Origin: Verrucomicrobia bacterium S94
Lineage (GTDB): Bacteria; Verrucomicrobiota; Kiritimatiellia; Kiritimatiellales; Pontiellaceae
Assembly (NCBI GenBank): GCA_004299845.1
Contig: CP036201.1
Span: forward strand, 496,001-560,000
Direction: 5' to 3'
Length of the DNA stretch: 64,000 nucleotides
The notes beneath the pieces were generated by a model that saw only the letters and a list, made by a program, of their open reading frames with translations, was not told where the DNA came from and did not search any database. Positions 51,033 to 60,559 of this stretch are shown here, piece after piece. The position numbers and the translations under genes were made by a program. Positions within the stretch are counted from its first letter, which is position 1, and every line of letters begins with the position of its first letter.

Positions 51033-53693
51033 TCAGCCCGTATTTTTCATAGCGGCAGCGATGCCGGCAATGGTGACCATCAGGGCATCTTCGAGCACCT
51101 TGGGATGGGTTTCGTCTTTTTTGATTCGGCGCATCACTTCGCCCTGCAGCAGATTCAGGGGGTCTGCGTAGGGATTGCGGACAAGTACGGATGAACGTAA
51201 TCGTTCGCGTTCAACTTTAACCGGCAGATTTTTTACAATATGTTCCGCTGTCTTCTGGGTCAGGGCAAGCTTTTCACGGAGCGCGCGGCCGAGTGGTTTG
51301 AGCTCTGCTGATGCCAGGCAGTCGTCATAATATTCCGCGACGCGTGCGTCGGCTTTACACAGGACCATATCGAGCATATCCATAAAAAAATAGAAAAACG
51401 GCCACTGCTCAATCATTTCCTGCAGGAGCGGTTCTTTGCCGTCGTCCACGGCGGCCTTCAGCGCTTCACCGATGCCGAGCCATGCCGGAAGCAGCAGGCG
51501 GATCTGCGTCCAGGCGAAAACCCAGGGAATGGCACGCAGACTTTCAATGCCTCCGTCGTTTTTCCGTTTAGCCGGGCGGCTGCCGATATAGAGCCGTCCG
51601 AGTTCCTGTTCAGGCGTAACCTGCCGGAAGTATTTTACAAAATCGGGATGACCTCGCACGATATCGCGGTAGGCGGTGCACGAAATATCCGACATCCGGT
51701 CCATCAGTTTCCGCCATTCCGGCCGGGGAACCGGCGGCGGGGCCAGAGTAGCCTCGGTGACGGCGGCGGTGTATTGCATCAGGTTGAAAACAGCATTGTC
51801 CGGAATGGAGTATTTCTGCTGAATGACTTCGCCCTGTTCCGTAACCCGCATTCTACCGTCAACGGTTCCGGGAGGCTGAGCGAGCAGAGCATGCTCAACG
51901 GGGCCGCCCCCGCGGCCTACCGAGCCGCCGCGACCGTGGAACAGATTCATCCGGATGCCGAATTCCCGGGCAACACGGGTCAGTGTTTCCTGAGCTTTGT
52001 ACTGTGCCCAGGTGGCGGCGAGTTTGCCGGCATCTTTGCCGGAGTCGGAATAGCCGATCATCACTTCCTGATCGCCCTGAATATCGTTGGCATACCACGG
52101 GATGGAAAACAGGCGTTCCATGGTTTTTCCGCAGTTTTCCAGATCGGCCAGTGTTTCAAAAAGCGGAACGACGCGGAGCGGGCGCGCTATACCGGCTTCT
52201 TTCTGCAACAGGCGAACGGCGAGTATGTCCGAGGGAAAACCCGCCATGGAAATGACGTAGGCCCCTAGTCCGTCGCGCGGAAGTTTTGCCACCACTTTCA
52301 GGGTATTCATCAGTTCCTGCTGCTCCGGAGTGAAAGGCATATCGGCCGGAATCAGCGGACGCCGGTTCCGGCATTCTTCAATGAGGAACGCCTGGCGTTT
52401 TTCCTCGTTCCATTCTTTATAGGACCCGAGTTCGAGATATTCTGTGACGGCATTAATGACGTCCTCATGGCGTGGAGCTTCCTGCCGGATGTCGAGCCGG
52501 GCGAGCGATAGCCCGAAGCAGGTCACCCGGCGGATCAGGCTGAGAAGGCTGCGGTCAGCGATCAGATCGCCGTTATTCTCTTTGAGTGAGCGATAGCATA
52601 TTTTGAGCTCTTCGAGCAGTTCGTCAGTATTGTAATAGATATCGGTTTTCGGAATGCTTTGTTTTCCCGCGAGCCGGTCTTCGCACCATTTTTTGGTCAG
52701 ATGCATTCTGCTGCGAATGCCGCGCAGGAATACCCGGTAGGGTTCACGTGCATCGCCCACACAGCAGGCGCGAAGCTCCTCGCTGCAGTTTGTCATGGAA
52801 AGCCGCTGAATGAGTTCGTTGATTTCCCGATAGTATAGATCGGCCGCCATCCAGCGCGAGCGAAGGGAAACCTCGTGGGTCACTTCAGCGGTCACATTGG
52901 GATTGCCGTCACGGTCGCCGCCCATCCAGGAGGCGATACGGATCGGGCAGCAGTCGATCGGCAGTTTTTCACCCAGTGTCTGTTCCGCAATGTTATCGAG
53001 GCTGCGCATGTAGCGGGGCACGGCTTCCCAGAGAATTTCCTCAATAATCGCCATGCCCCATTTGGCCTCTTCAACCGGGGTGGGGCGGGAGCGTCGGATT
53101 TCATCGGTCTGCCAGATGGCGGTAATCAGAATTTCGAGGTCTGTACGCAGTTGTGCCTGTTCAAACGGGGTCAGATTCAGTCGGTCCTGTTTGGCCAGCA
53201 GACTGGAGATCGCCCCGTTTTTCTGGATCAGTGTGCGCCGTTTGACTTCGGTCGGGTGAGCGGTCAGCACCAGTTCGATCTGCATGCTGCTGAGTGTTTC
53301 AAGAATCTCTTTTTTCGGGATGCCCTGTTCCACGAGTTTGGGCAGCAGTTCTTCGAGCATGTTGTACTGATCGCTTAACGCATTTTCGGCATGGTTGCGA
53401 TGACTGCGCATGGAGTGGTAGTTTTCTGCAATATTGGCCATATTCAGAAAATGGCCGAATGCCCGGGCGAGGGTCAGGGTATCTTCATCATCCAGACCTC
53501 GGATCAGTTCACGCAGCCTGCGGGCGGCGGCTTCGTCCTGATTATTCCGAGAGGCCTTTGAAAGTGCACGGATTTCCTCGACCAGTTCAAACAGCCGGTC
53601 TCCCGCCTGGGTTTTCAGGGTGCGTCCGAGAATTTCGCCCAGCAGGCGGATATCTTTGCGCAGCGGCGTCTGTTCATCTTTCAGAATTACCAT
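51033..53693 (-). CDS. ppc: Phosphoenolpyruvate carboxylase
   Basis: An 886-residue enzyme making oxaloacetate from PEP and bicarbonate. The catalytic parts are present: LTAHPTEVKRRT with the key His, IGYSDSGKDAGKLAATWA, and the FHGRGGSVGRGGGPVEHALLAQPPGTVDG loop. The C-terminus ends KNTG in place of the more usual RNTG or QNTG. Length matches bacterial Ppc. The product feeds the aspartate pathway encoded just to the left (hom, lysC) and could supply the oxaloacetate used by an OadA-type pump. It diverges from the SDR gene. Confidence 0.98.
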   Translation of the reverse strand: MVILKDEQTPLRKDIRLLGEILGRTLKTQAGDRLFELVEEIRALSKASRNNQDEAAARRLRELIRGLDDEDTLTLARAFGHFLNMANIAENYHSMRSHRNHAENALSDQYNMLEELLPKLVEQGIPKKEILETLSSMQIELVLTAHPTEVKRRTLIQKNGAISSLLAKQDRLNLTPFEQAQLRTDLEILITAIWQTDEIRRSRPTPVEEAKWGMAIIEEILWEAVPRYMRSLDNIAEQTLGEKLPIDCCPIRIASWMGGDRDGNPNVTAEVTHEVSLRSRWMAADLYYREINELIQRLSMTNCSEELRACCVGDAREPYRVFLRGIRSRMHLTKKWCEDRLAGKQSIPKTDIYYNTDELLEELKICYRSLKENNGDLIADRSLLSLIRRVTCFGLSLARLDIRQEAPRHEDVINAVTEYLELGSYKEWNEEKRQAFLIEECRNRRPLIPADMPFTPEQQELMNTLKVVAKLPRDGLGAYVISMAGFPSDILAVRLLQKEAGIARPLRVVPLFETLADLENCGKTMERLFSIPWYANDIQGDQEVMIGYSDSGKDAGKLAATWAQYKAQETLTRVAREFGIRMNLFHGRGGSVGRGGGPVEHALLAQPPGTVDGRMRVTEQGEVIQQKYSIPDNAVFNLMQYTAAVTEATLAPPPVPRPEWRKLMDRMSDISCTAYRDIVRGHPDFVKYFRQVTPEQELGRLYIGSRPAKRKNDGGIESLRAIPWVFAWTQIRLLLPAWLGIGEALKAAVDDGKEPLLQEMIEQWPFFYFFMDMLDMVLCKADARVAEYYDDCLASAELKPLGRALREKLALTQKTAEHIVKNLPVKVERERLRSSVLVRNPYADPLNLLQGEVMRRIKKDETHPKVLEDALMVTIAGIAAAMKNTG

Positions 53694-53843
53694 GGGTTTT
53701 CTCTCGCTTGAATTCCGTGAAAAGGTACCGGGAATCAGTCAGGTTGCAATTTTAAATAGTATTAAATCGGTTCTGTATTTTGTATGGGCCTGCAGGGCGG
53801 GGTTCTTGACGTGTCCGGGCAATTCCGATTCTATGGCGGGCTT

Positions 53844-54698
53844 ATGAAGGCTGCTCAGGTAAAACAACGTACCGTATTGGTGACCGGATGCTCGTCGGGA
53901 ATCGGCGAAGCGACGGCGTATTTTCTGCGTGATCAGGGCTGGACGGTTTTTCCGACGGCGCGGAAAGCCGAGGATCTTCAAAAGCTGAAAAATGCGGGAT
54001 TTAATGCGCTGGAGCTGGACCTCAGTAACAGTGAATCGGTGCAGGTCTGTGTAGCAAAGCTGCTTGAAAATGTTCCGGAGGGGCTGGGAGGGCTGGTGAA
54101 TAATGCCGGAATGGCCATGCCGGGAGCCGTCGAAGACCTGAGCCGGGAAGCACTGCGCCGTCAGTTCGAGGTGAATGTGTTCGGACTGCAGGAATTGTCC
54201 AACGGGCTGATTCCGACCTTCCGGGAACAGGGGTGGGGGCGAATTGTGACGGTCAGTTCGATCTACGGTGTAATTGCCGCTCCCATGGTGGGGAATTATT
54301 GTGCGTCCAAATTTGCGGTTGAAGCACTGGCCGACGCGCAGCGTGTTGAGCTTTCCGGAACCGGTATTTCGTTGAGTCTGATCGAGCCCGGGCCGATTGT
54401 TTCCGCCTTCCGCCGAAACGCCGCCGCCGCGCTGGAGGAAAATGTGATTTCCGATGATGTGCGTTATGCGGAAAATTATCGCAAAGAAGCGGCGCGGCGC
54501 AAAAAACAGTATAAAAAAGTCGATTTTATAAACCGCCCGCCGCAAGACGTGGCAAAGAGGATTTTCCATGCGCTGGAAAGTCCGCGGCCCCGTCGCCGTT
54601 ATGTCATCACCCTGCCGGCGCACATCGGGGCATTTATGGCGCGGTTTGTTCCTGCGGCGCTGATTGATCGGGTGATGGCTCGGGAGCTTCCTCGATAA
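53844..54698 (+). CDS. Short-chain dehydrogenase/reductase (SDR)
   Basis: A 284-residue NAD(P)-dependent oxidoreductase of classical SDR type. ATG 53844 (MKAAQVKQRTVLVTG) is preferred to an upstream frame start. Seen: the cofactor loop TGCSSGIGEA, LVNNAGMAMPG, and the catalytic Ser-Tyr-Lys set in VSSIYG and NYCASKFAVEAL. The C-terminal segment has RPPQDVAKRIFHALESPRPRRRYVITL, common in lipid-type SDRs. Substrate is unknown. Its 3' end overlaps the convergent lpxL-like gene by 65 bases. Confidence 0.92.
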   Translation: MKAAQVKQRTVLVTGCSSGIGEATAYFLRDQGWTVFPTARKAEDLQKLKNAGFNALELDLSNSESVQVCVAKLLENVPEGLGGLVNNAGMAMPGAVEDLSREALRRQFEVNVFGLQELSNGLIPTFREQGWGRIVTVSSIYGVIAAPMVGNYCASKFAVEALADAQRVELSGTGISLSLIEPGPIVSAFRRNAAAALEENVISDDVRYAENYRKEAARRKKQYKKVDFINRPPQDVAKRIFHALESPRPRRRYVITLPAHIGAFMARFVPAALIDRVMARELPR

Positions 54699-55593
54699 AG
54701 GGGTCGAGGACCCAGCGTTTATTATACCAGAAATACTGCTCCGGCCGTTTCCGGATCTCTTTTTCATACATGGTCATGGTCAGCTGCGTCATCCGCTGCC
54801 AGTCGTCCTCGCGGCTGAGCGATAAATCAGGTTCGATGGGATCGAAAAGAATGCAACGGTGCTGGGTCCAGCTTTCGCGGTAGCAGATCATAGGAAAAAT
54901 CGGGACTTTGGACTGGCGGGCGAAGAGGGCCATGCCGCCGTTCATATTGGCTTCTTTGCCGAGAAACTGAACGGAGATCCCTTTGGTGCGTGACCGCAGG
55001 TCATTGGTCATGGCCAGAATTTTTCCGGCTTTGAGATTTTTCATCACTTTTCTGAGCAGCAGTACGTCATCACGCGGGAGAGCTTTACTGCCGGTTCCGC
55101 CGCGCAGTTCGTTGAGAAATTTATTGAAAAGCGGGTTGCGCTGTGTGCCGACAATGAAAAACAGCGGGACTTCATAGATTTCGGATGCACGGCCGCCCAG
55201 TTCCCAGCTGCCCATGTGCGGGGTTACGCAGATGGCGCCCCGGCCGGTTTTCATGTGCTCGTGCAACCGGTCGGACGCTGTATGAAAGTTGCTGTGTTTC
55301 CGGAACTGTTTCGGTGTCCAGAAACGATGGCGGAAAACATCGACCATATTAAAGAACATGTAGCGCATGGAGAGAAAGGCGATGCGGTTGACCTTTCTGG
55401 AGGAAAGTTCATCTCCGAAGACTTCGCGGATCCGTTTCTTTGCATTGGCGACACGCCAGCGAACCACGTAGAACGCAAACCAGCCGAGGCCGGCACCGAG
55501 GGCGAGGGCGAGGCGGTAGGGCAGGATGTTGAAACAGAACTGGAAAAATTTCAGCGCGGCGTATTCGGCAATATGTTTGGGACGATAAGTCAT
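54634..55593 (-). CDS. Lipid A biosynthesis lauroyl/myristoyl acyltransferase (LpxL/HtrB family)
   Basis: A 319-residue inner-membrane acyltransferase that adds a secondary acyl chain to Kdo-lipid A. The start is ATG 55593 (MTYRPKHIAEYAALKFFQFC); upstream in-frame sequence is antisense to the next gene. An N-terminal helix (LPYRLALALGAGLGWFAFYVV) and the catalytic HX4E motif (PHMGSWELGG) are present, plus RSRTKGISVQFLGKEANMNGGMALFA. The C-terminal tail is Pro/Gln/Glu-rich and overlaps the SDR gene. It shows that the cell makes lipid A. Confidence 0.93.
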   Translation of the reverse strand: MTYRPKHIAEYAALKFFQFCFNILPYRLALALGAGLGWFAFYVVRWRVANAKKRIREVFGDELSSRKVNRIAFLSMRYMFFNMVDVFRHRFWTPKQFRKHSNFHTASDRLHEHMKTGRGAICVTPHMGSWELGGRASEIYEVPLFFIVGTQRNPLFNKFLNELRGGTGSKALPRDDVLLLRKVMKNLKAGKILAMTNDLRSRTKGISVQFLGKEANMNGGMALFARQSKVPIFPMICYRESWTQHRCILFDPIEPDLSLSREDDWQRMTQLTMTMYEKEIRKRPEQYFWYNKRWVLDPFIEEAPEPSPDQSAPQEQTAP

Positions 55594-55656
55594 AGGGGAA
55601 GGATAGTAGGTGAGCGTCGGCTTGTTTTCAATCCAACAGGAGGATAGGCTTTTGTC

Positions 55657-56304
55657 ATGAAAAAAAGATGGAATGCTCTGCTGTGTGTGCTGTTGATTCT
55701 GGCCGGATGCCGTTCCTATGAACCCGCATCGTTTTCCGAGGGAGTGATTTGTAATCCGAATGTCGGATGGAACGGATATTCCATACGTGTTCCTTCCGGG
55801 GTGGAGCGTCTGCAGCCGGCGAGCGAAGAAAACGGGTCGGGCCGAGAGGTGGAGATCCGTCAACGCTACCGGGAAGCGAATGCGCGCTACGAGGCCGATT
55901 ACCATACGTCCTGCTTCGAACAGTTTCTTTTTGAAAATCCGGCACGGTCTTTTTATCTCAGTTTTATATCGGAAACCTATGGGCTTGCCAGAGGCTGGAG
56001 CAGTCTGACGTCGGTCGAAAAACAGTATATTATTCAGAAAATGATCAACCGGAAAAAAGTGGTCATCAATGATACAGCGGCGTATTCCGAACAGCTTGAA
56101 ATCAACGGGCAGCGCGGGTGGTATATCAGCGGAAGCCGCAGACCGTATTTCCGGAAACATGCCGAGCCGGCTGCGTATGAAGGGATATTCCTGATCGGAA
56201 ATCTGAAAGAGGTGTTCTGGATCGAGGCCTTCGGCGCGCCCGCTGCGCGTGAGGACATGAAAAACCGGGTATTTGAAATGGCGGAAAGTCTGGTTGTGAA
56301 GTAG
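55657..56304 (+). CDS. Putative lipoprotein of unknown function (215 aa)
   Basis: A signal peptide with lipobox LILAGC (cysteine 18) leads a 197-residue mature domain with no family I recognise. It contains WNGYSIRVPSGVERLQP, a central helix-rich stretch and a beta C-terminus (GWYISGSRRPYFRK, LKEVFWIEAFGAPAAREDMKNRVFEMAESLVV). The last part resembles stress- or lipid-binding lipoproteins that measure a fit against a gradient, but no assignment is made. It precedes a secreted protease and another lipoprotein on the same strand. Confidence 0.8.
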   Translation: MKKRWNALLCVLLILAGCRSYEPASFSEGVICNPNVGWNGYSIRVPSGVERLQPASEENGSGREVEIRQRYREANARYEADYHTSCFEQFLFENPARSFYLSFISETYGLARGWSSLTSVEKQYIIQKMINRKKVVINDTAAYSEQLEINGQRGWYISGSRRPYFRKHAEPAAYEGIFLIGNLKEVFWIEAFGAPAAREDMKNRVFEMAESLVVK

Positions 56305-56410
56305 CTGTATTTCAGGATCCGGATAGCAGGGGTGGGGTTAAACATTGTTTACCATGTCTGAATGGCCTAAATTACAGCGTCAGTTTTATGGATAACAACT
56401 GGATGGGAAG

Positions 56411-57931
56411 ATGTCGAAACGATTGCTATTGCTTCTGCTGTTGCTTGCGGCCGGGTTTACTGTACGGGCCGGAGAGGTGGAGGATGCGCTGAAAACAGTG
56501 GAAGCTCCGGGCGGTGAATATGTCCGAATGCCGGCCCGTTATATTTTCCGGCACCTGGAAAAAACAGCGCGCAACAGCGGAATTCCGGTTCTTGGCGGCT
56601 TTGTGATTGAACCTCGGCTTGAAGGTGTGGATCAGCAGAAAATCAATGTTTCGTTTGGCGGAATGAATGTGCTGCAGGCGTTGCATACTATGGCGGAAGC
56701 CACCGGTTCCCTGCTGGTTTTTGAAAACAATGCGGCGGTGTTTGCGGATGCGCGTCTGATTGAGGTGAAAACAGAGGATGTTCCCGCCGGGCCGGTTGTA
56801 GAGGAAAGGAAGACCGACAGCGAAGTTGCCTTTTCCGACGTGGATTCGGCACTGGTTTTTGTGGAAACCGGATCGGCGCGCGGATCGGCTTTTATTGCGG
56901 AGCAGGACGGGAAAACCTATTTGTTCAGCAATCAGCATAATTTTACAGGTGCCACGCAGCTGGAACTGATTTCAATGCATCAGGGCCGGATCCGTTTCGG
57001 CAGTTTTGAATTCAGCCGCAGTCGTGATCTGGTCCGTTTTGAACTGAGCCGGGAAACGGTTGAGGGGCTCGGTGTATTGAAGCTTTCGGAAAAGAATCCT
57101 TATATCGGTCAGAAAATTGTGGTGTACGGCAACAGTGCGGGCGGGAATGTGGCGACGGAACTGCGCGGCAAAGTGCTGGGTGTCGGTCCTCGCGATATTG
57201 AAGTGGATGCGGAGATAGTTTCGGGGAACAGCGGCAGTCCGATTATCGATGAGCAGGGGAGCGTGGTTGGTGTGGCCACTTATGTTGCCTTCCAGCTGAA
57301 ATCTGACGGGAAGGATCTACACAATGAAATTTTCCGGGGAACGCGGTTTCGAAAAGCGCGGCGTTACGGCGTTCGTATTCCTTCTGACGGGTGGGTAAAA
57401 GTGGATATACGGCAGTTCCTGAACCAGACCTATGTACAGGAGGATTTGAAAAACTATCTTGATGTGCTCTATACGCTTGAGCAGTTCTGGAACGGAAACG
57501 ATGATTTCGAAGAGGCGGCAGGCCTGATTCTGAGCAGCTATTCCACGCTAAGCACACGTGTGAATCCGCCCTATGAATTTCACGCTCCCGGAGTTGAGGA
57601 GCAGGTGCGCATGCTTGTGAAAGCGTTTAAAAGGAATTATGAAGAATTTGTGGGTGTTGTGGCGGATATGGATATGGACAGGCGTGAACTGGCACGACTA
57701 ACCAACCCGAACAACAGGTTGAGTGTCTCCAAAGTTGAACAGCTGGATTACCATATCCGTACAACGTTGCTTGCCCAGGCACGGCAGAAGTATGAAGAGA
57801 TCGGCCGGTATCAGTGGATGAGTGAATATCTTGAAGAGAGTGCAGCTCCGCTGGAGCAGCTGGCCGGTGAGCTGATTCGTGTGCTGGATCAGGAACAGGG
57901 ATTCCGTGAACGTATTGAAGCGGTAATGTAG
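56411..57931 (+). CDS. Secreted trypsin-like serine protease with N-terminal STN-like domain
   Basis: A 506-residue exported protein with signal peptide (LLLLLLLLAAGFTVRAG). Residues about 40-115 resemble the short STN domain of secretins and TonB receptors (INVSFGGMNVLQALHTMAEATGSLLV). Residues about 135-320 are a trypsin-like fold, with candidate triad His in LFSNQHNFTG, Asp in SRSRDLVRFEL and Ser in VSGNSGSPIIDEQG. The C-terminal 170 residues are helical with coiled-coil character. A 154-aa lipoprotein and tatA copy 2 follow closely, so the three may form an operon. Substrate unknown. Confidence 0.82.
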   Translation: MSKRLLLLLLLLAAGFTVRAGEVEDALKTVEAPGGEYVRMPARYIFRHLEKTARNSGIPVLGGFVIEPRLEGVDQQKINVSFGGMNVLQALHTMAEATGSLLVFENNAAVFADARLIEVKTEDVPAGPVVEERKTDSEVAFSDVDSALVFVETGSARGSAFIAEQDGKTYLFSNQHNFTGATQLELISMHQGRIRFGSFEFSRSRDLVRFELSRETVEGLGVLKLSEKNPYIGQKIVVYGNSAGGNVATELRGKVLGVGPRDIEVDAEIVSGNSGSPIIDEQGSVVGVATYVAFQLKSDGKDLHNEIFRGTRFRKARRYGVRIPSDGWVKVDIRQFLNQTYVQEDLKNYLDVLYTLEQFWNGNDDFEEAAGLILSSYSTLSTRVNPPYEFHAPGVEEQVRMLVKAFKRNYEEFVGVVADMDMDRRELARLTNPNNRLSVSKVEQLDYHIRTTLLAQARQKYEEIGRYQWMSEYLEESAAPLEQLAGELIRVLDQEQGFRERIEAVM

Positions 57932-57936
57932 GGGAC

Positions 57937-58401
57937 ATGATGAAGTACTGGTATTCTGCTTTTTTATTAATAGTGTTGATAGCGGGCTGTTCTACGCCGG
58001 AGCCGCCGGCCGAACCGGTGGTGGATCCTGCTGAAGCGATGGAGTTTCTGGAACCCGGGTTGCGTCCCGAGGTGCTGCTGTTTCCGGAATATATGCTCAT
58101 GGAGGAGTATGAGCTTAATCAGCACGGTCGTATTCCGGAAACGAATCTGATCGGTGCAGGATTGCGTGCAAACCTCAGTCTGACCACGGTGAGAAAAGCA
58201 TATAGTGATGTCCTTGATTCCAAAGGGTGGAATGTTTCCGGTATGGAAATCGGCAAACAGTTTTTCCGGCTGATGGCCCGGCTGAAAGATCAGGAGGTTG
58301 AAATCCGGGCGGTTCAGGGGCAGGGGCCTACGGAGGTATTTATTCTCTACAATCCCGGAGAAACGGACGATACAGAAACATTTACTGGAGAAACATTATG
58401 A
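57937..58401 (+). CDS. Putative lipoprotein of unknown function (154 aa)
   Basis: A short lipoprotein with lipobox VLIAGC (cysteine 18 counting from ATG 57937), then a Pro/Glu-rich linker and a compact domain with RANLSLTTVRKAYSDVLDSKGWNVSGMEIGKQFFRLMARL. That segment has the spacing of small periplasmic domains that pack a helix against a sheet. No family recognised. It begins five bases after the protease stop and overlaps the tatA copy 2 start (ATGA), so all three are likely coexpressed. Confidence 0.8.
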   Translation: MMKYWYSAFLLIVLIAGCSTPEPPAEPVVDPAEAMEFLEPGLRPEVLLFPEYMLMEEYELNQHGRIPETNLIGAGLRANLSLTTVRKAYSDVLDSKGWNVSGMEIGKQFFRLMARLKDQEVEIRAVQGQGPTEVFILYNPGETDDTETFTGETL

Positions 58402-58643
58402 ATACATTAGCGATTGGTATGCCGGGCGGTTCCGAACTGCTGGTTATCCTTTTTATTATTCTGCTGCTTTTCGGTTCAAAAAAACTGCCGGAGCTTTCCC
58501 GTTCGCTCGGAAAAAGTCTCGGAGAATTTAAAAAGGGAAAAGAGGATCTCGAACGGGAGATCCGCAGTGTTGAAGAGGATCTGAAAAAATCCCCCGAAAT
58601 CAAAGAAGAGCCTGTTGCAGTCAAAACCGGCAGCGAGGAATAA
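58398..58643 (+). CDS. Sec-independent translocase TatA/E (copy 2)
   Basis: An 81-residue TatA-type protein. Its first 47 residues are nearly identical to the 43955 copy ([39 protein letters not shown]). The tail differs and is longer and charged (EDLEREIRSVEEDLKKS). It lies outside the tatC cluster, coupled to a lipoprotein gene (ATGA overlap) and behind the secreted protease, so a recent duplication with a specialised partner is plausible. Confidence 0.95.
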   Translation: MNTLAIGMPGGSELLVILFIILLLFGSKKLPELSRSLGKSLGEFKKGKEDLEREIRSVEEDLKKSPEIKEEPVAVKTGSEE

Positions 58644-58676
58644 AACTGTCGGCCGGCCTTGAAAAATCCGGCGCAG

Positions 58677-59861
58677 TTAAATCAGAGAGCGAACCAGAGG
58701 AACCGGATCGTTCATGATGGCGTCGAGAACCAGACAGGCTGCACCGAACACGGAATCATTATCGCGTCCGGTCACTTTGATCCGGACATTTTTACGCGGC
58801 TGTTTCAGAGCGCGTTCATCAACAACGGTTCGGGTTCGGTCGAGCATATGGGGCAGGATAGGGCGCATTGCGCCGCCGAGCACTACGGTATCGAGATTGA
58901 ACAGGTTTACCAGATTGGCAATGCCGAGCCCCAGCATTTCAGCCATTTCATCCACGACCGGAGTCAGCTTTTCATCCCGATCCCTCAGGTCTTTGGAAAT
59001 CCGATCCAGATTGATGGACTGTAGACCGGCCTTGCGGGCAAGGGCGGTGATGCCCACTTCGGTCACCCAGCATCCCCGGTCACCGCAGGTACAGGCTTCG
59101 CCGTCAGTGCGTATTTTCATATGCCCGGCCTGTCCGGCAAAACCGGAGCTTCCGTGGAACAGCCGTTCTTCAAGTATGAGTCCGGCGGCCATGCCGACGC
59201 CGATGCTGAGATAGGCGAGATTGCGGGCTTTAGAACGATCGGCGTAGGTGTGATAACCGAGTGCGGAGGTGTTGGCCTCGTTGTCGAGATAGACCGGGAT
59301 ACTGAATTTTTTTCCCCAGAGCTGTTTAAACGGAACATCGCTCCAGTTGAGCGTCGGGGCATAGGTGAGCACACCGTTTTCGGAATCCACAAGTCCGGCC
59401 AGTCCAAGACCGATACCCAGCGGATTGCGTCCTTCAGCGATGCCCCAGTCGAGCGCATCCTGCACGAGCTGTTCGGCCAGTTCAATGCATTCATTCTGCG
59501 ATTGTCCGGTAGAAATTCCGGCGGACTGTTCCCAGAGAATTTTTCCGTTGAAATCGGCAGCGATGACAATGATGCGGTTGATGTCGATTTCCGCACCGAC
59601 TGCAAATCCTCCGAGAGGATCGAGCTCAAGCAGCAGGCCGGGACGTCCCGCCCCGGCTCGACGGAATTCGGTTTCCACCACGAGTCCGGCATTGAGCAGA
59701 TCGGTGACGATGTTGGAGGCGGTATTGCGGGTCATTCCGAGTTCTTTGGCAAGATCGGCGCGGGCAAGCGTTCCTCGTTCGCGAAGCAGTTTGAGAATGG
59801 CTGACATATTCAGCCGCCGTACAGTGACCTGATCCGCTTTTTTATGGTTGACCCGTTGCAT
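58677..59861 (-). CDS. ROK family transcriptional regulator/sugar kinase-like protein
   Basis: A 394-residue NagC/Mlc-type protein. The start is ATG 59861 (MQRVNHKKADQVTVRRLN), preceded by AGGGGAC. A winged helix-turn-helix is at residues 15-70 (LRERGTLARADLAKELGMTRNTASNIVTDLL). The ROK domain follows (VGAEIDINRIIVIAADFNGKI), with the zinc-type motif GHMKIRTDGEACTCGDRGCWVTEV. Such proteins repress sugar-use genes and respond to sugars. No sugar operon is adjacent, so the targets are elsewhere. Confidence 0.93.
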   Translation of the reverse strand: MQRVNHKKADQVTVRRLNMSAILKLLRERGTLARADLAKELGMTRNTASNIVTDLLNAGLVVETEFRRAGAGRPGLLLELDPLGGFAVGAEIDINRIIVIAADFNGKILWEQSAGISTGQSQNECIELAEQLVQDALDWGIAEGRNPLGIGLGLAGLVDSENGVLTYAPTLNWSDVPFKQLWGKKFSIPVYLDNEANTSALGYHTYADRSKARNLAYLSIGVGMAAGLILEERLFHGSSGFAGQAGHMKIRTDGEACTCGDRGCWVTEVGITALARKAGLQSINLDRISKDLRDRDEKLTPVVDEMAEMLGLGIANLVNLFNLDTVVLGGAMRPILPHMLDRTRTVVDERALKQPRKNVRIKVTGRDNDSVFGAACLVLDAIMNDPVPLVRSLI

Positions 59862-59958
59862 TGAAAATGTCCCCTGTGAACGAAAAGAATAATATAGGTG
59901 CTGCCGCTTTGAATGAGAAGCGATTTCCGATGATGGGAATAAATTGCGGTTGTGCGGG

Positions 59959-60360
59959 TTATTCCGCGGCGTTGGCCCACTCTTCCACTTCGGGATCAAG
60001 ATAGGCATTTTCCATAAGTTCTTCGGCCCAGTGTTCGCCCATGGCGGCGATATGGCGGAGTAGGCGGAAGGCCATTACCTGTACTGCGGGTACCTCGGAA
60101 TAGAGGGAATTGTTGAGGCAGCGCCAGTGCGAGGGGATAATTTTGCGCGGATCGTCCACCTGCCGGTGACAACCTTCACAGATGAATACACAGCCTTCGA
60201 CGCTGGGCTCTTCATCCAGCGGCGGAACTTCGTGAACCTCGAGTTTAACACCGTTTTTCCCGCAGAGTTCGCAGTGGGAACGGGAGCGACGGACGAGGTC
60301 CTTTGCATAGCGTGCCAGGAGGTTCTGGCGGTAGAATTTTCCCTTGAATCCCGTGGACAT
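59959..60360 (-). CDS. PhnA-domain zinc-ribbon protein
   Basis: A 133-residue protein from ATG 60360 (MSTGFKGKFYRQNLL), AGGA ahead. A zinc-ribbon pattern CELCG ... CVFICEGCHRQV (residues about 30-68) is followed by the family stretch HWRCLNNSLYSEVPAVQVMAFRLLRHI and WAEELMENAYLDPEVEEWA. It belongs to the PhnA-domain group, distinct in sequence from the YjdM-type protein at 35345. The name does not imply phosphonate use. Function is unknown. Confidence 0.85.
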   Translation of the reverse strand: MSTGFKGKFYRQNLLARYAKDLVRRSRSHCELCGKNGVKLEVHEVPPLDEEPSVEGCVFICEGCHRQVDDPRKIIPSHWRCLNNSLYSEVPAVQVMAFRLLRHIAAMGEHWAEELMENAYLDPEVEEWANAAE

Positions 60361-60559
60361 GGTTTTTCCTTTTTCAACAGATGAAGCGAACAAGATAAGG
60401 GATATTTTTACAATGTCTGGAAAAAAAGCGTATTTTCCGCAGGTACTTACAGCGAAAAAACAGTTGCGGCCGCTTAACAATCCTTCAATACTGTTTTGGT
60501 ACAACAGAGTGTGTGGAACGGGTGTTCCAATAACTGGAAATTACACAGGAGACAGAGAA

